Shown: positions 51,552-61,608, numbered from the stretch's first letter. The stretch is DNA of 64,000 bases from G964020055 sp964020055 (GCA_964020055.1 OZ026533.1:620001-684000), one strand, 5' to 3'. A program made the numbers and translations. Notes: a model not told the origin generated them from the letters alone.

Positions 51552-52517
51552 GTGCTGCGATTCAATAAAAATTTATCTAAATCCTTATATATTTTATATT
51601 TATCTTGTTTTATTTCATCTGTACTGCTTTTAACATCTAATGTTGTATCTGCTGAAGAAAATGACAATACAGTTCAGGAAGATATTACTAATAAAACTGT
51701 TGAAATAATCAAACCTGTATCTGAAATACTGCCTTTAAAATCAGAAGATAAGATTTCAAAAAATGATGCAACTTCTGCTAATCCAGATGAGCCAACCACC
51801 AATGATAATATATTAACTGTTAAATTAAATAAACAAATCGAATTAGCATATGCATTTTTAGAAGATTTTAAAATTAATTTAGACGATCCAGATACAGGTA
51901 ATGATACTCAAATTAATCCCGATAATTACGTAGCTTTATATTTAGAAAGTGGTTTAATCATTATTCATTTGCTTCCTGATATAGCTCCTAATACAACAAC
52001 ACAATTTAGAAAATTAGTACGTTCTGGGTTTTACAATAATTTATTGTTTTATCATGTTATTCCTAATTACATTTTACAAGCTGGTGATCCCACAAACAGT
52101 GGTTACGGTGGCTTTGGGAAATTACGTCCTGCTGAAATAAATAATAATATGCATTTTTTACGTGGTAGTGTAGGTATTTCTAACCTTGGTAACTTACAAT
52201 CTGATGATTCTCAATTTTTTATAAGTTATAATAGCTTTGATTGGCTAGATGGTAAATATACTTTATTTGGAGAAATTGTTGCTGGTATGGCTCTTTTAGA
52301 AACCTATACACCTCAATTTTCAAAAGAAGGTGTTTTGATAAATCCTCTTATTATAGATAAAATGGTTGTACTTTCTGATTTACCTAAATTTAGACCAAAA
52401 GAAAAACAATTAGTTGAAACTTATTCTAAAGAAGGCCCTTTGGTAACTACTGATGATAGTGCTACAACACCTCAAACTGAAAATGACCAAAAAGAAGAAG
52501 AAATAAAAGAGCAGTAG
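51552..52517 (+). CDS. Secreted cyclophilin-type peptidyl-prolyl isomerase
   Basis: The 321-residue protein has a signal peptide (cleavage near VSA/EEN at residue 34), an acidic Thr/Asn-rich linker and a cyclophilin domain from about residue 125 to 275, with FYNNLLFYHVIPNYILQAGDP, DDSQFFISY and FDWLDGKYTLFGE. Most cyclophilin residues are kept. However, the catalytic arginine of the FHRVIP motif is a histidine here (FYHVIP). A disordered acidic tail follows. It is a candidate periplasmic folding catalyst, with uncertain activity. The GTG start is supported only by a distant AGAGG, so the start is tentative. Confidence 0.88.
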   Translation: MLRFNKNLSKSLYILYLSCFISSVLLLTSNVVSAEENDNTVQEDITNKTVEIIKPVSEILPLKSEDKISKNDATSANPDEPTTNDNILTVKLNKQIELAYAFLEDFKINLDDPDTGNDTQINPDNYVALYLESGLIIIHLLPDIAPNTTTQFRKLVRSGFYNNLLFYHVIPNYILQAGDPTNSGYGGFGKLRPAEINNNMHFLRGSVGISNLGNLQSDDSQFFISYNSFDWLDGKYTLFGEIVAGMALLETYTPQFSKEGVLINPLIIDKMVVLSDLPKFRPKEKQLVETYSKEGPLVTTDDSATTPQTENDQKEEEIKEQ

Positions 52518-52542
52518 TATTTAATTAATTAAATACTACTGC
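52511..52542. terminator. Bidirectional terminator between the cyclophilin gene and alaS
   Basis: A perfect 32-base palindrome with GCAGTAGTA/TACTACTGC at its ends and an AATTAATT centre begins inside the cyclophilin stop region. It separates the convergent cyclophilin and alaS genes. Confidence 0.78.
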
Positions 52543-52575
52543 TACTTATAAAGTATTACTCTTGATTATTGGCTT

Positions 52576-55233
52576 TTATTTAATAATCTTATTTTGAATT
52601 TCATTTCTTATATTAGATAAAATATCTGTTATATTCTCTTTTTTAATTATAGCTGAACCTTGGTAAGATTTAGTATTACCACCACCAGAACTATTTGTAT
52701 ATTTTACTATTAACTCTTTAAGATTTATAACACAACCCTTTTGTAAGGCTAATATACTAACCTTATCATCTTTCAAGGCAAGCAATAAAACAGTTACAAC
52801 TATTTGGTGCTTATTTATACTTTTTTGAGCTAATTTTTGTAAATCTTTTGTGTTAAATAGTGGATCATCTATTAAAGATACATTAATGATAGTTTCTTCA
52901 ATATTGATAGCTTGTTCTTCTAAAATAGAAGAGTATTTATCAAATTTTAAATGTTGTAAAGAGTTCTTTAATTCTTTATTTGTATTTTTTAAATTAGTAA
53001 TGGTATCTATAATCATACTTTGATCTGTTATAGACAAATTATTTCTTACTTCTTCTAATAATTGTTCTTTTAATCTTAACAACTCTAAAACCTTCATTCC
53101 AGTTATAGCTTCTATTCTTCTAACTCCTCCTGCTATTGAACTTTCAGAAATAATTTTGAATAAACCTATTTCTCCTGTTCTTTTTGCATGAATACCACCA
53201 CATAACATAAATGAAAAGGTTTCATCTGAAATATCATCTTGTATTTTTACTGTACGTACTATTTCTGGGTATTTTTCCATAAATAGCGGTAAAGCACCTT
53301 TGGATAAAGCTTCACTTAATGGCATACTTTCTATAGAAACTAACATATCAGCTAAGATTGCTTTATTAACTATGTTTTCTATGTTTAGCAACTCATCTTT
53401 TGAAATTGCTTTATTATGTGAGATATCTAGTCTTAAGTAAGTGTCTGTAACTAGAGAACCTTGCTGTGATACATTATTTCCTAAAACATCTACTAATGCT
53501 TCATATAATATATGAGTTGCTGTATGATTGGTTGAAGTCTTCCTTCTATGTGCTTTATCAACCTCTATTTGGTATGTTGTATTGACACTAATTTCAGAAG
53601 TAATATTTGATACTTTATGGATAATTAAAGTATTTGCTTTATATTTTGTATCATCTATATTAGCTACATAATTATCATTGGATAATATTATAGCTATATC
53701 ACCAATTTGACCGCCCTTTTCTGCATAACAAGCTGTTTGATCAAATATTATATAACCACAATCACCTTTTATTAATTTTTCTACTTCTATGAATGTATCA
53801 TTTTCTATTTTTACTAATGCTAAAACTTTACTTTCAGAATGCAAAGTATCATAACCTATAAATGAGCTTGAAATACCTTTTGACTCTATATCAAACCATA
53901 CTTTATCATTTTTAGAAGATCCACCAACCCATGAGTTTTTAGCTAAATTTTTATGATGTTCTGCTGCTTTTTCTACTTCTTTATGATCTATCGTGATATT
54001 ACGGTTTTTGATAACATCTTCTGTTAAATCTACGGGAAATCCAAAAGTTTCATATAAACGAAATGCTATTTTACCAGATAATACTCCGCCATCTTCTATT
54101 TTGGAGATTTCTTCATTTAAAATCTTTAATCCATTTTCAAAAGTATTTGAAAATTTTTCTTCTTCTGATTTAATAATATCTTCTATATAAGATTTTCTTG
54201 TGATGATTTCTTTATATACATTTCCCATTAATTCGCACAATATATTAACTAACTTATATAAATTAGAGTTTTTACTACCTAACAAATAAAAATGTCTAAC
54301 AGCTCTTCTTATAATTCTGCGAAGAATGTAACCTCTTCCTTCATTACTTGGAATTATACCGTCTGCTATTAAAAATGTAGATGCTCTTATATGATCAGCA
54401 ATAACTTTAAAAGAAGCTTTATTTTCAGAAGAAATATTAACTTTAGTTATTTGCTCTATTTCTTTCATGATAGATTGAAACAAATCTATGTCGTAATTAT
54501 CTTGAACACCCTGCATAATAGCAGCTATTCTTTCTAGACCCATTCCTGTGTCTATACATTTATTTGCTAAAGGTAATAGCTCACCGTTTATTTGTTTTTC
54601 ATATTGTACAAATACTAAATTCCATATTTCTATATATCTATCACCATCTTCATTGTCAGAACCAGGTATACCACCTTCAATATGTTCTCCATGATCATAA
54701 AATATTTCAGAACATGGTCCACATGGTCCAGTGTCTCCCATTTCCCAAAAATTATCTTTAGTTGAAATTCTGATTATTTTTTCATCTGGTAAATTAGTTA
54801 TTTTTTTCCATATTTCATATGCTTCATCATCTGTATGATAAACAGTAACTAGTAACTTTTCTTTCTTTAATTGCAATTGATTGGTTAAAAAATCCCAAGC
54901 TAAAAATATTGCTTTTTCTTTAAAATAAGCTCCAAAAGAAAAATTTCCTAACATTTCAAAAAAAGTATGATGTCTTGCAGTAAATCCTACATTTTCTAAA
55001 TCATTATGTTTACCACCTGCTCTTAAGCATTTTTGACACGTAACAGCTTGTGTATAATCTCTTTTTTCAAGTCCAGTAAGAACATTCTTAAATTGTACCA
55101 TACCTGCATTTGTAAATAATAGAGTAGCATCATTATTGGGTATTAATGATGATGATGGTATATGTAAATGACTATTTTTTTTAAAGTATTCTATAAATAG
55201 TGATCTTACTTCAGATGTAGTTTTAAAATTCAT
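52576..55233 (-). CDS. alaS: Alanyl-tRNA synthetase
   Basis: AlaS charges tRNA-Ala in the cytosol. The 885-residue protein has the class II catalytic core (SSSLIPNNDATLLFTNAGMVQFK, TARHHTFFEMLGNFSFG, GDTGPCGPCSEIFYD), the editing domain with zinc ligands in TNHTATHILYEAL and MLCGGIHAKRTGEIG, and a C-terminal domain with GSGGG-like TNSSGGGNTKSYQGSA. It is normal length and follows the NifS-like gene, recA and cckA on the same strand. Confidence 0.98.
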   Translation of the reverse strand: MNFKTTSEVRSLFIEYFKKNSHLHIPSSSLIPNNDATLLFTNAGMVQFKNVLTGLEKRDYTQAVTCQKCLRAGGKHNDLENVGFTARHHTFFEMLGNFSFGAYFKEKAIFLAWDFLTNQLQLKKEKLLVTVYHTDDEAYEIWKKITNLPDEKIIRISTKDNFWEMGDTGPCGPCSEIFYDHGEHIEGGIPGSDNEDGDRYIEIWNLVFVQYEKQINGELLPLANKCIDTGMGLERIAAIMQGVQDNYDIDLFQSIMKEIEQITKVNISSENKASFKVIADHIRASTFLIADGIIPSNEGRGYILRRIIRRAVRHFYLLGSKNSNLYKLVNILCELMGNVYKEIITRKSYIEDIIKSEEEKFSNTFENGLKILNEEISKIEDGGVLSGKIAFRLYETFGFPVDLTEDVIKNRNITIDHKEVEKAAEHHKNLAKNSWVGGSSKNDKVWFDIESKGISSSFIGYDTLHSESKVLALVKIENDTFIEVEKLIKGDCGYIIFDQTACYAEKGGQIGDIAIILSNDNYVANIDDTKYKANTLIIHKVSNITSEISVNTTYQIEVDKAHRRKTSTNHTATHILYEALVDVLGNNVSQQGSLVTDTYLRLDISHNKAISKDELLNIENIVNKAILADMLVSIESMPLSEALSKGALPLFMEKYPEIVRTVKIQDDISDETFSFMLCGGIHAKRTGEIGLFKIISESSIAGGVRRIEAITGMKVLELLRLKEQLLEEVRNNLSITDQSMIIDTITNLKNTNKELKNSLQHLKFDKYSSILEEQAINIEETIINVSLIDDPLFNTKDLQKLAQKSINKHQIVVTVLLLALKDDKVSILALQKGCVINLKELIVKYTNSSGGGNTKSYQGSAIIKKENITDILSNIRNEIQNKIIK

Positions 55234-55342
55234 TTTCTTAGCTTTGATGTATTAAAATTGCTGATAATAAAGGTTTTATTTTATTTATTTTATAACATTA
55301 TAAGTATTATATTAATATAATACTTATAATGCTAATATCCAA

Positions 55343-56503
55343 TTATTTATTATTTTTTAATTTTGAGACAGTATTTGATAATATATCTATTGCTTTTTTA
55401 AGTTCATTTTTAGTATTATATCTTGCACTAATACTCAATCTTATTGAACCTTGTAAAACATCTCCTGATACACCCATTGCTTCCAAAACATGAGATTTTC
55501 CATCTCCGATAGATGATATACATACTCCATTATCTCCTGCTGCTTTAGATAATGAAGGAGCATCTACACCTAATATTGAAACACTTAAAGTGTTACAAAT
55601 TCTAACATCTTTATTAGAATTAATAGAAACATTGGGTATTGTTGATATTATAGATTTTTCAAGAAAATCTAGTAAATCAGTTTCTTTTTTGATGTAAAAG
55701 TCTCTTTTACTTTCTACAATTTGTAAAGCTTTGTGTAAACCTATCATTCCTGTTACATTTTCTGTCCCAGGCCTAAGACCATATTCTTTTGGAGTTCCAA
55801 ATAAAATACTTCTTATTGGTACATTGTTTTTTACATAATTACAAGATATTGCCCTGGGGCCAAAAAATTTATTTGCAGATATAGTGTAACCATCAACCCC
55901 TAAATCTTCTATATCGATTTTTAAACGACCAACAGCTGTTATTCCATCACTATGTACAATAATACCTTCATGCTTTCTTGCTATATTAACTATTTGTTTT
56001 AATGGTTGGATGACACCTGTTTCATTATTAACATGCACAACAGATATCATAAGGGTGTCTTCTCTTACTAAACTTTTTAGCTCATCTAAAGATATAACCC
56101 CTTTTTCATCTACTGAAAGTAAATCAACTTCAAAACCTAAAGTTTCTAGATACTTTAAAGTATACAATATTGCTTCGTGCTCAATTTTGGTAGATATTAT
56201 ATGTTTTTTTGGTGACTTTGACTCTAAAGCTGCAAATGCAACTCCTTGTACAAAAGAATTTAAAGCATCTGTACCACCTGCGTGAAAAACTAATTTATTC
56301 CCATCTTTTGTGCTACCGTTTAACATTTTAATTATATCAAAACGATAACCTTCTACGGTTTCTACAAGTTGATGTGAATATTTAGGAGCTAAGTTATAAA
56401 AAGCTTTAGTTGAAAAAAAGTTTATTTCATCTAATACTTCATTTAAAACAGGAGTTGACGCATTATAATCTATGTAAATTTTATCATATTTACTTTGTTG
56501 CAT
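55343..56503 (-). CDS. NifS/IscS-like class V aminotransferase lacking the catalytic-cysteine loop
   Basis: The 386-residue fold is clearly NifS-like: IDYNASTPVLNEVLDEI, STKIEHEAILYTLKYLE, VVHVNNETGVIQPL, the PLP-lysine motif SANKFFGP (K212), LRPGTENVTGMIGLHKA and GSIRLSISARYNT. Two desulfurase features are missing. The loop that should read GSACTSxSLEPSHVL is shortened to SSIGDGKSHVL with no cysteine in place, and the PLP-contacting Gln of DATQSVG is Thr (DGITAVG). A cysteine lies just before, at C328, but outside the loop. It may be a regulatory or repurposed paralogue. It is in the operon with recA (13-base gap). Confidence 0.85.
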   Translation of the reverse strand: MQQSKYDKIYIDYNASTPVLNEVLDEINFFSTKAFYNLAPKYSHQLVETVEGYRFDIIKMLNGSTKDGNKLVFHAGGTDALNSFVQGVAFAALESKSPKKHIISTKIEHEAILYTLKYLETLGFEVDLLSVDEKGVISLDELKSLVREDTLMISVVHVNNETGVIQPLKQIVNIARKHEGIIVHSDGITAVGRLKIDIEDLGVDGYTISANKFFGPRAISCNYVKNNVPIRSILFGTPKEYGLRPGTENVTGMIGLHKALQIVESKRDFYIKKETDLLDFLEKSIISTIPNVSINSNKDVRICNTLSVSILGVDAPSLSKAAGDNGVCISSIGDGKSHVLEAMGVSGDVLQGSIRLSISARYNTKNELKKAIDILSNTVSKLKNNK

Positions 56504-56516
56504 ATATTATACTAAC

Positions 56517-57602
56517 CTATTTTTTTTCTTTTTCTTTTTTTTCTACTATTATCTCATCATCTGATTTTTTTTGTTTTTCTAGATCATGAGGGCTTGTTTC
56601 CATCATTAATTCTTCTACTGTTTCGTAGTTTTTCATGATTTTTTCTTCAAGCTCTTTCATAATAGCAGGATTATTAATTAAAAAATCTTTCGCTTTTTCT
56701 TTTCCCTGACCAATTTTTACATCACCATAAGAATACCAAGATCCAGCTTTATCTATAATACCTAATTTACTTCCTATTTCTACAACTTCAGAAGGACGTG
56801 AAATACCAGCACCATACATGATATCAAATTCTGCAACTCTAAAAGGAGGTGCCATTTTATTTTTTACAACTTTTACAACTGTAGAATTACCTATTATTTC
56901 ATCAGAATCTTTTATTGCTGTAGATCTTCTTACTTCTAATCTTATTGATGAATAAAATTTTAATGCATTTCCACCTGTTGTAGTTTCAGGACTTCCATAC
57001 ATAACACCAATTTTCATTCTTATTTGATTTATGAAAATGATAAGAGTATTACATTTAGATACTGAAGCTGTAAGTTTTCTTAATGCTTGTGACATTAATC
57101 TAGCCTGAAGACCCATATGAGAATCACCCATTTCACCTTCAATTTCTGCTCTTGGAACTAATGCAGCAACAGAATCTACAACTAAAACTCCTACTCCTCC
57201 AGATCTTACTAAAGTATCTGCAATTTCTAGCGCTTGTTCACCATTATCTGGTTGTGCAACTATCAATTCATCGATATTAACTCCTAATTTTTTAGCATAA
57301 GAAGGATCTAAAGCGTGCTCTGCATCTACAAATACACATGTTTCACCACGCTTTTGGGCTTCTGCTATGGCATGCAAAGCTAAAGTTGTTTTACCAGAAC
57401 TTTCATTACCATATATTTCTACAATTCTACCTTTGGGATAACCTTTTATACCTAAAGCTATATCTAAACCTAAAGATCCTGTAGATATTGCATCTACATC
57501 TAAATTTGAACCTTTTTGGCCAAGACGCATAGCAGAACCTTTACCAAATGTTCTTTCTATTTGTGAAAGCGCATTTTCTAAAGCTTTTTTCTTGTCTAAC
57601 AT
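56517..57602 (-). CDS. recA: Recombinase RecA
   Basis: RecA forms filaments on single-stranded DNA and drives homologous recombination and the SOS response. The 361-residue sequence is canonical: Walker A GNESSGKTTLALH, CVFVDAEHALDP, LLVVDSVAALVPRAEIEGEMGDSHMGLQARLMSQALRK-type core, TTGGNALKFYSSIRLEVRR and a lysine- and glutamate-rich tail. It lies between cckA (44 bases upstream) and the NifS-like gene. I saw no SOS box in the short upstream gap. Confidence 0.98.
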   Translation of the reverse strand: MLDKKKALENALSQIERTFGKGSAMRLGQKGSNLDVDAISTGSLGLDIALGIKGYPKGRIVEIYGNESSGKTTLALHAIAEAQKRGETCVFVDAEHALDPSYAKKLGVNIDELIVAQPDNGEQALEIADTLVRSGGVGVLVVDSVAALVPRAEIEGEMGDSHMGLQARLMSQALRKLTASVSKCNTLIIFINQIRMKIGVMYGSPETTTGGNALKFYSSIRLEVRRSTAIKDSDEIIGNSTVVKVVKNKMAPPFRVAEFDIMYGAGISRPSEVVEIGSKLGIIDKAGSWYSYGDVKIGQGKEKAKDFLINNPAIMKELEEKIMKNYETVEELMMETSPHDLEKQKKSDDEIIVEKKEKEKK

Positions 57603-57646
57603 AACTTTCCTTTATATTTCTATATTATTCTTAGCTTATATATTTT

Positions 57647-60145
57647 TTATGAGATTGTTTTTTTATTTTCTGAAGATAATACATTTCGTATACGAGTTGC
57701 AAACACATCTGGAGTAAATGGTTTAGCTAAAAATTCTATTCCTTTTAATGATACATCTGACATTATATCTTCTAAAACATCCTCTGTATATCCAGAGATC
57801 AAAAGAGCTTTAACATTAGGAAATTTATCTCTTACTCTACCTACAAGTTCAGGACCATTCATATTTGGCATCATCACATCACTTATTACTAAATCTAAGT
57901 GCGTAACCGAATTTTCTTCTAAATATTTTAGTGCATCATTACCGCTTGCTGCTTCTATTACATTATAGCCTTTATTCTTTAAAAGTCTACTACACACCAT
58001 ACGAACTGGTGCTTCATCTTCTACAAATAAAACTGTTTCTGCTCCTGTTAAATCTAATATGGCTTGCTGTTCGAATACTTCCTCTGTAATAACTGTTATA
58101 TTTTTTTCTTCATCTCTTGGTAAGTATATATAAAACGATGTACCCTTGCCTATTTTAGTTTTTACATCTATAAAACCTGCACTATCTGTAATTATTTTAT
58201 ATACTGTATCTAAACCTAAACCGTTTCCTTTTTCTCCTTTAGTAGAAAAATGAGGTTTGAAAATCTGCTTCAAATTCTCATCTTTAATACCTGTACCTTT
58301 ATCTTTTATCTCTATACAAACATATTTCCCTTCTGGGATTGTATCTAGTACTCCTGTTTTTGGAGTTTTTATATGTATAGATGAAGTAAATATTTCTAAG
58401 GTATCTCCTGTTTTCATTGCATCTCTTGCATTTACAACTAAATTAGTAATAACCTGATGTAACTGAACTTTATCCATAATTACATTGCCTGCATTTTTTC
58501 CTCTTTTGAAAATAGGCTTGATTTTATCACCCATAAGACGTAATATGGTACTCATTAAATCAGAAATCTCTGAATTAATATCAAAAGATACAGGCTTTAA
58601 TTCTTGTTTACGAGAAAATGTTAATAATTGCCTTATCATTATTTTAGCTTTATTAGCATTTTGTTTTATTTGTTCTAGCTCTGCATAAACAGGATCTTTT
58701 TCATCTTGTTGTTCTTGAGCAAAATATGTAAAGCTCATTATTGCTGTTAATAAATTATTAAAATCATGGGCAACTACAGATGCAATTTGACCTACTGTTT
58801 GTAAACCTTGAGAATGTTTTGCGGAAGTTTCTAGTTTTTTTTGTTCAGTTATATCTTGTAAATAAACTATTCTATTGCTTTCATTCAAACTAGCAATGAA
58901 TATTTTATAAAATTTATTACCTATTTCTTCTTCAAAACTTATTTTTTCATCTAAAGATTGATCAAATTGTTTTTTTAAATAAGATATATCCACTGGAAAA
59001 ATATTATAAAAATTACTATTGCTTATATTCTTTCTATCAAATAAATCTTTAATATAGGTGTTATAAGTCAATATATTATCTTCTTTATTTAAAATAATTG
59101 TACCTATTGGAGCATCTTTATAAAAACCATCAAAGTATTCTACATAATCAATATTATTATCTTTTATATCTATATCAAAAATTTCACTTCCTAAAGGAAT
59201 AAATATTGATTTAATATAAGATTTATCTTCTTTTTCAACTGTATGCGACAATACTATCACAGTAATTTCAAGTTTATTATCTATCTTACAATTGATTTTA
59301 TTATAAAATACTCCTTTTGATAATTGCTTTTCTGATGATAATTTACTGCCTAAAAGATCAAAAATATTACTAGAATTTCCTTTTAAAGAAGTATTAAATA
59401 CCTTTTTAAATAAACTGTTATAACCTAATATTTTACCAGACTTACTATAAACTGCTGCTGGAGAAGGTATATTTTTTATTATATTTTCAAATTCATTTTC
59501 TTTATCTACTTTTTTATTGTCTATTAGCATTATTTGCCAAATATATGAATTTCCTATTAAAAGAAATGAAAGACGAAATAAGCTGTCTACTCTTGCAACC
59601 TTGATTGGTAAATCTACATAACCGGATTGTTTATGTTTTAAGTGATATTCTATAGTTTCTATATTTGATTTATTGCATTCTATATAGTAGCTAGAATTCA
59701 AAACCTGCAGAAGATTCAATTCATTATTTGCTTCTATTTTGAAAATTTGTTTGAATAAATCAGATGTCCACAAGACATTACCCCAACTATCTGTTAAAAC
59801 AAAAGAAATTAACTTATCTGGGTTATTATTATTTTTTAGTATCTTTACAATAGTTTCTTCTTCTTTATGTAATTTTTTACTCAAATAACGTAATAAACAA
59901 ACACAAATCAAAGAAACTAAGCATATAATCCAACATGATAAAATTAGTAATTTGATATTTACAACATTTGCTATACTCTGTAAAAACTTAGGATTTATCG
60001 CAAATATAGTCAATTCTTTAGGGAAACCTAAAGCATGAGTTATAAAATACATAATACTAAGTGATGATGTAAATATAGTAAAAATTATAATAATAAATAA
60101 AATTGACGTAGAATTTAAAAATGATTTTTTATCTTTTTTAGGCAT
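57647..60145 (-). CDS. cckA: Cell-cycle hybrid histidine kinase CckA
   Basis: CckA phosphorylates ChpT, which then phosphorylates CtrA. The 832-residue protein has two N-terminal transmembrane helices (near residues 13-35 and 60-85), PAS-like regions, a histidine-kinase core with H460 in VVAHDFNNLLTAIMSF, ATP-binding G1 KGTGIKDEN and GNGLGLDTVYKI, and a C-terminal receiver domain with phosphorylated Asp756 in VISDVMMPNMNG. These are the CckA arrangement of histidine kinase plus receiver. I start at the ATG 60,145; a TTG nine codons further up is possible. recA follows 44 bases downstream. Confidence 0.95.
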   Translation of the reverse strand: MPKKDKKSFLNSTSILFIIIIFTIFTSSLSIMYFITHALGFPKELTIFAINPKFLQSIANVVNIKLLILSCWIICLVSLICVCLLRYLSKKLHKEEETIVKILKNNNNPDKLISFVLTDSWGNVLWTSDLFKQIFKIEANNELNLLQVLNSSYYIECNKSNIETIEYHLKHKQSGYVDLPIKVARVDSLFRLSFLLIGNSYIWQIMLIDNKKVDKENEFENIIKNIPSPAAVYSKSGKILGYNSLFKKVFNTSLKGNSSNIFDLLGSKLSSEKQLSKGVFYNKINCKIDNKLEITVIVLSHTVEKEDKSYIKSIFIPLGSEIFDIDIKDNNIDYVEYFDGFYKDAPIGTIILNKEDNILTYNTYIKDLFDRKNISNSNFYNIFPVDISYLKKQFDQSLDEKISFEEEIGNKFYKIFIASLNESNRIVYLQDITEQKKLETSAKHSQGLQTVGQIASVVAHDFNNLLTAIMSFTYFAQEQQDEKDPVYAELEQIKQNANKAKIMIRQLLTFSRKQELKPVSFDINSEISDLMSTILRLMGDKIKPIFKRGKNAGNVIMDKVQLHQVITNLVVNARDAMKTGDTLEIFTSSIHIKTPKTGVLDTIPEGKYVCIEIKDKGTGIKDENLKQIFKPHFSTKGEKGNGLGLDTVYKIITDSAGFIDVKTKIGKGTSFYIYLPRDEEKNITVITEEVFEQQAILDLTGAETVLFVEDEAPVRMVCSRLLKNKGYNVIEAASGNDALKYLEENSVTHLDLVISDVMMPNMNGPELVGRVRDKFPNVKALLISGYTEDVLEDIMSDVSLKGIEFLAKPFTPDVFATRIRNVLSSENKKTIS

Positions 60146-60192
60146 ATATTCAAAACTAACCAAGTTATACAATCTATAGTAATACTATAATC

Positions 60193-60227
60193 ATATATTA
60201 AAAATATACATCATATTTTTAATATAT
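60193..60227. terminator. Hairpin between speE and cckA
   Basis: A perfect 15-bp stem (60,193-60,207 with 60,213-60,227, loop 5) straddles the speE stop codon (60,211-60,213), just upstream of cckA. It is entirely A/T, so termination without a clear U tract is uncertain. Confidence 0.45.
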
Positions 60228-61086
60228 CTTTTATATACTGCGGCAACGCAAAGCAAGCAGAATGAATTTCTGCTGTGTAATATTTTAGTTTTCCTACATT
60301 TGCTTTTTTGATTCTATTTTCCAAAACATTTATATTATCATTTAAATTTTCTACTTTATCTGTTGCAAAACTTAAACACATAAAACTACCTACATATGTT
60401 GGTACTGGAACAACGTAGTAACTTACGTGTGAAAAAACTTTAGATAATTTAGAACGGACATTCAATAATTCATCAGACTGAAAAAAGGGAACTCCACTTT
60501 GTGTACTTACTATTCCGCCATCATTTAGACATCTTTTTACGTGGAAATAAAACTCATCTGTGAATAAAACTTCTGCTACATTTATTGGATCTGTGGAATC
60601 TACAATAATAATATCAAATTTATCTTCTGTATTTCTTACATAATCTATTCCATCTGCTATTCTTACTTCTGCTTTAGGATTTTTAAATGCATTATTGTTT
60701 AATGAAGGCATAAATTTTTCACATAATTCTACAACATCACCATCAATTTCTATCATTAATGCTTTTTCTACAGAATCATGTTTTAAAACTTCTCTTAAAA
60801 TACCACCATCACCACCACCTATAATTAGTACTCTCTTTACATTACCATGAGATATTATTGGAACATGGACAAACATTTCGTGATAAAAAAATTCATCTGC
60901 TTCAGTTGTTTGCATCACACCATCTAATGTAAGAACTTTACCAAATTTAGGGTTTTCAAATATTTCTATATGCTGAAACTGGCTTTTTTTATTTGCTAAG
61001 GTAGTTGTTTTTTCTAAAGTTTGCATGTAACCAATTGGAACTTTAGAATAGTTATAAAGTTCTTCTTTAAACCAATTATTTTTCAT
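60211..61086 (-). CDS. speE: Spermidine synthase
   Basis: SpeE transfers an aminopropyl group from decarboxylated S-adenosylmethionine to putrescine, making spermidine. The 291 residues have FGKVLTLDGVMQTTEADEFFYHEM, the SAM-type nucleotide loop LIIGGGDGGILRE, and the substrate motif DSTDP with STQSGVPFFQ. The length is normal for the E. coli-like class. speD is 44 bases upstream on the same strand, and the PLP decarboxylase making putrescine is at 19.9-21.0 kb. Confidence 0.97.
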   Translation of the reverse strand: MKNNWFKEELYNYSKVPIGYMQTLEKTTTLANKKSQFQHIEIFENPKFGKVLTLDGVMQTTEADEFFYHEMFVHVPIISHGNVKRVLIIGGGDGGILREVLKHDSVEKALMIEIDGDVVELCEKFMPSLNNNAFKNPKAEVRIADGIDYVRNTEDKFDIIIVDSTDPINVAEVLFTDEFYFHVKRCLNDGGIVSTQSGVPFFQSDELLNVRSKLSKVFSHVSYYVVPVPTYVGSFMCLSFATDKVENLNDNINVLENRIKKANVGKLKYYTAEIHSACFALPQYIKDILKI

Positions 61087-61130
61087 TATTTTCTTTAACT
61101 CATTTATTGAATTTATGTAAGATATTTAAT

Positions 61131-61538
61131 TTAAACCTGTATACCACGTTTAGATTCTACAATATTGATTATTTCTGGCTTAAAATATTCTTTTAACGCC
61201 TTTATACCATTGTAAGGATTACAATTACCGCATACAAATATATCTAAAGCAGCATATTCTCTTTCTGGCCAAGTATGAATAGAAATATGTGATTCCGATA
61301 AAACAATAACACCAGATACACCGTGAGGAGCAAATTTATGCATGTGCGAATGTAATATAGTTGCACCAGAATCAAGAGCACACTGAGTAAGTGCTTTTTC
61401 AATTTCTTGTACTGAGTCTAAATGTTTAGAACCCCATATATCGACTAATAAATGAATACCTGCATATAAGACGCCATCTTTATTTACAAAGCCTACAGAT
61501 TCAGTATTCTCTTTTGTAACAGAAGTTTTTCTTTTCAT
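61131..61538 (-). CDS. speD: S-adenosylmethionine decarboxylase proenzyme (class 1B type)
   Basis: SpeD makes decarboxylated S-adenosylmethionine, the aminopropyl donor for SpeE. It is a self-cleaving proenzyme: the Glu82-Ser83 bond in VLSESHISIHTWPE is cut and Ser83 becomes the pyruvoyl group. The length of 135 matches the short type found in Gram-positive bacteria and many alphaproteobacteria, rather than the long E. coli SpeD. GNCNP near the C-terminus is the second cysteine-containing catalytic stretch. I use the ATG at 61,538, with AAGGA seven bases upstream, rather than the TTG two codons up. Confidence 0.97.
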   Translation of the reverse strand: MKRKTSVTKENTESVGFVNKDGVLYAGIHLLVDIWGSKHLDSVQEIEKALTQCALDSGATILHSHMHKFAPHGVSGVIVLSESHISIHTWPEREYAALDIFVCGNCNPYNGIKALKEYFKPEIINIVESKRGIQV

Positions 61539-61608
61539 TAACAAATCCTTATTTTTTTCTATAGCATATAACTAGCAAATCTATGTTGTGCTTTATGTGC
61601 AAAAGAAA

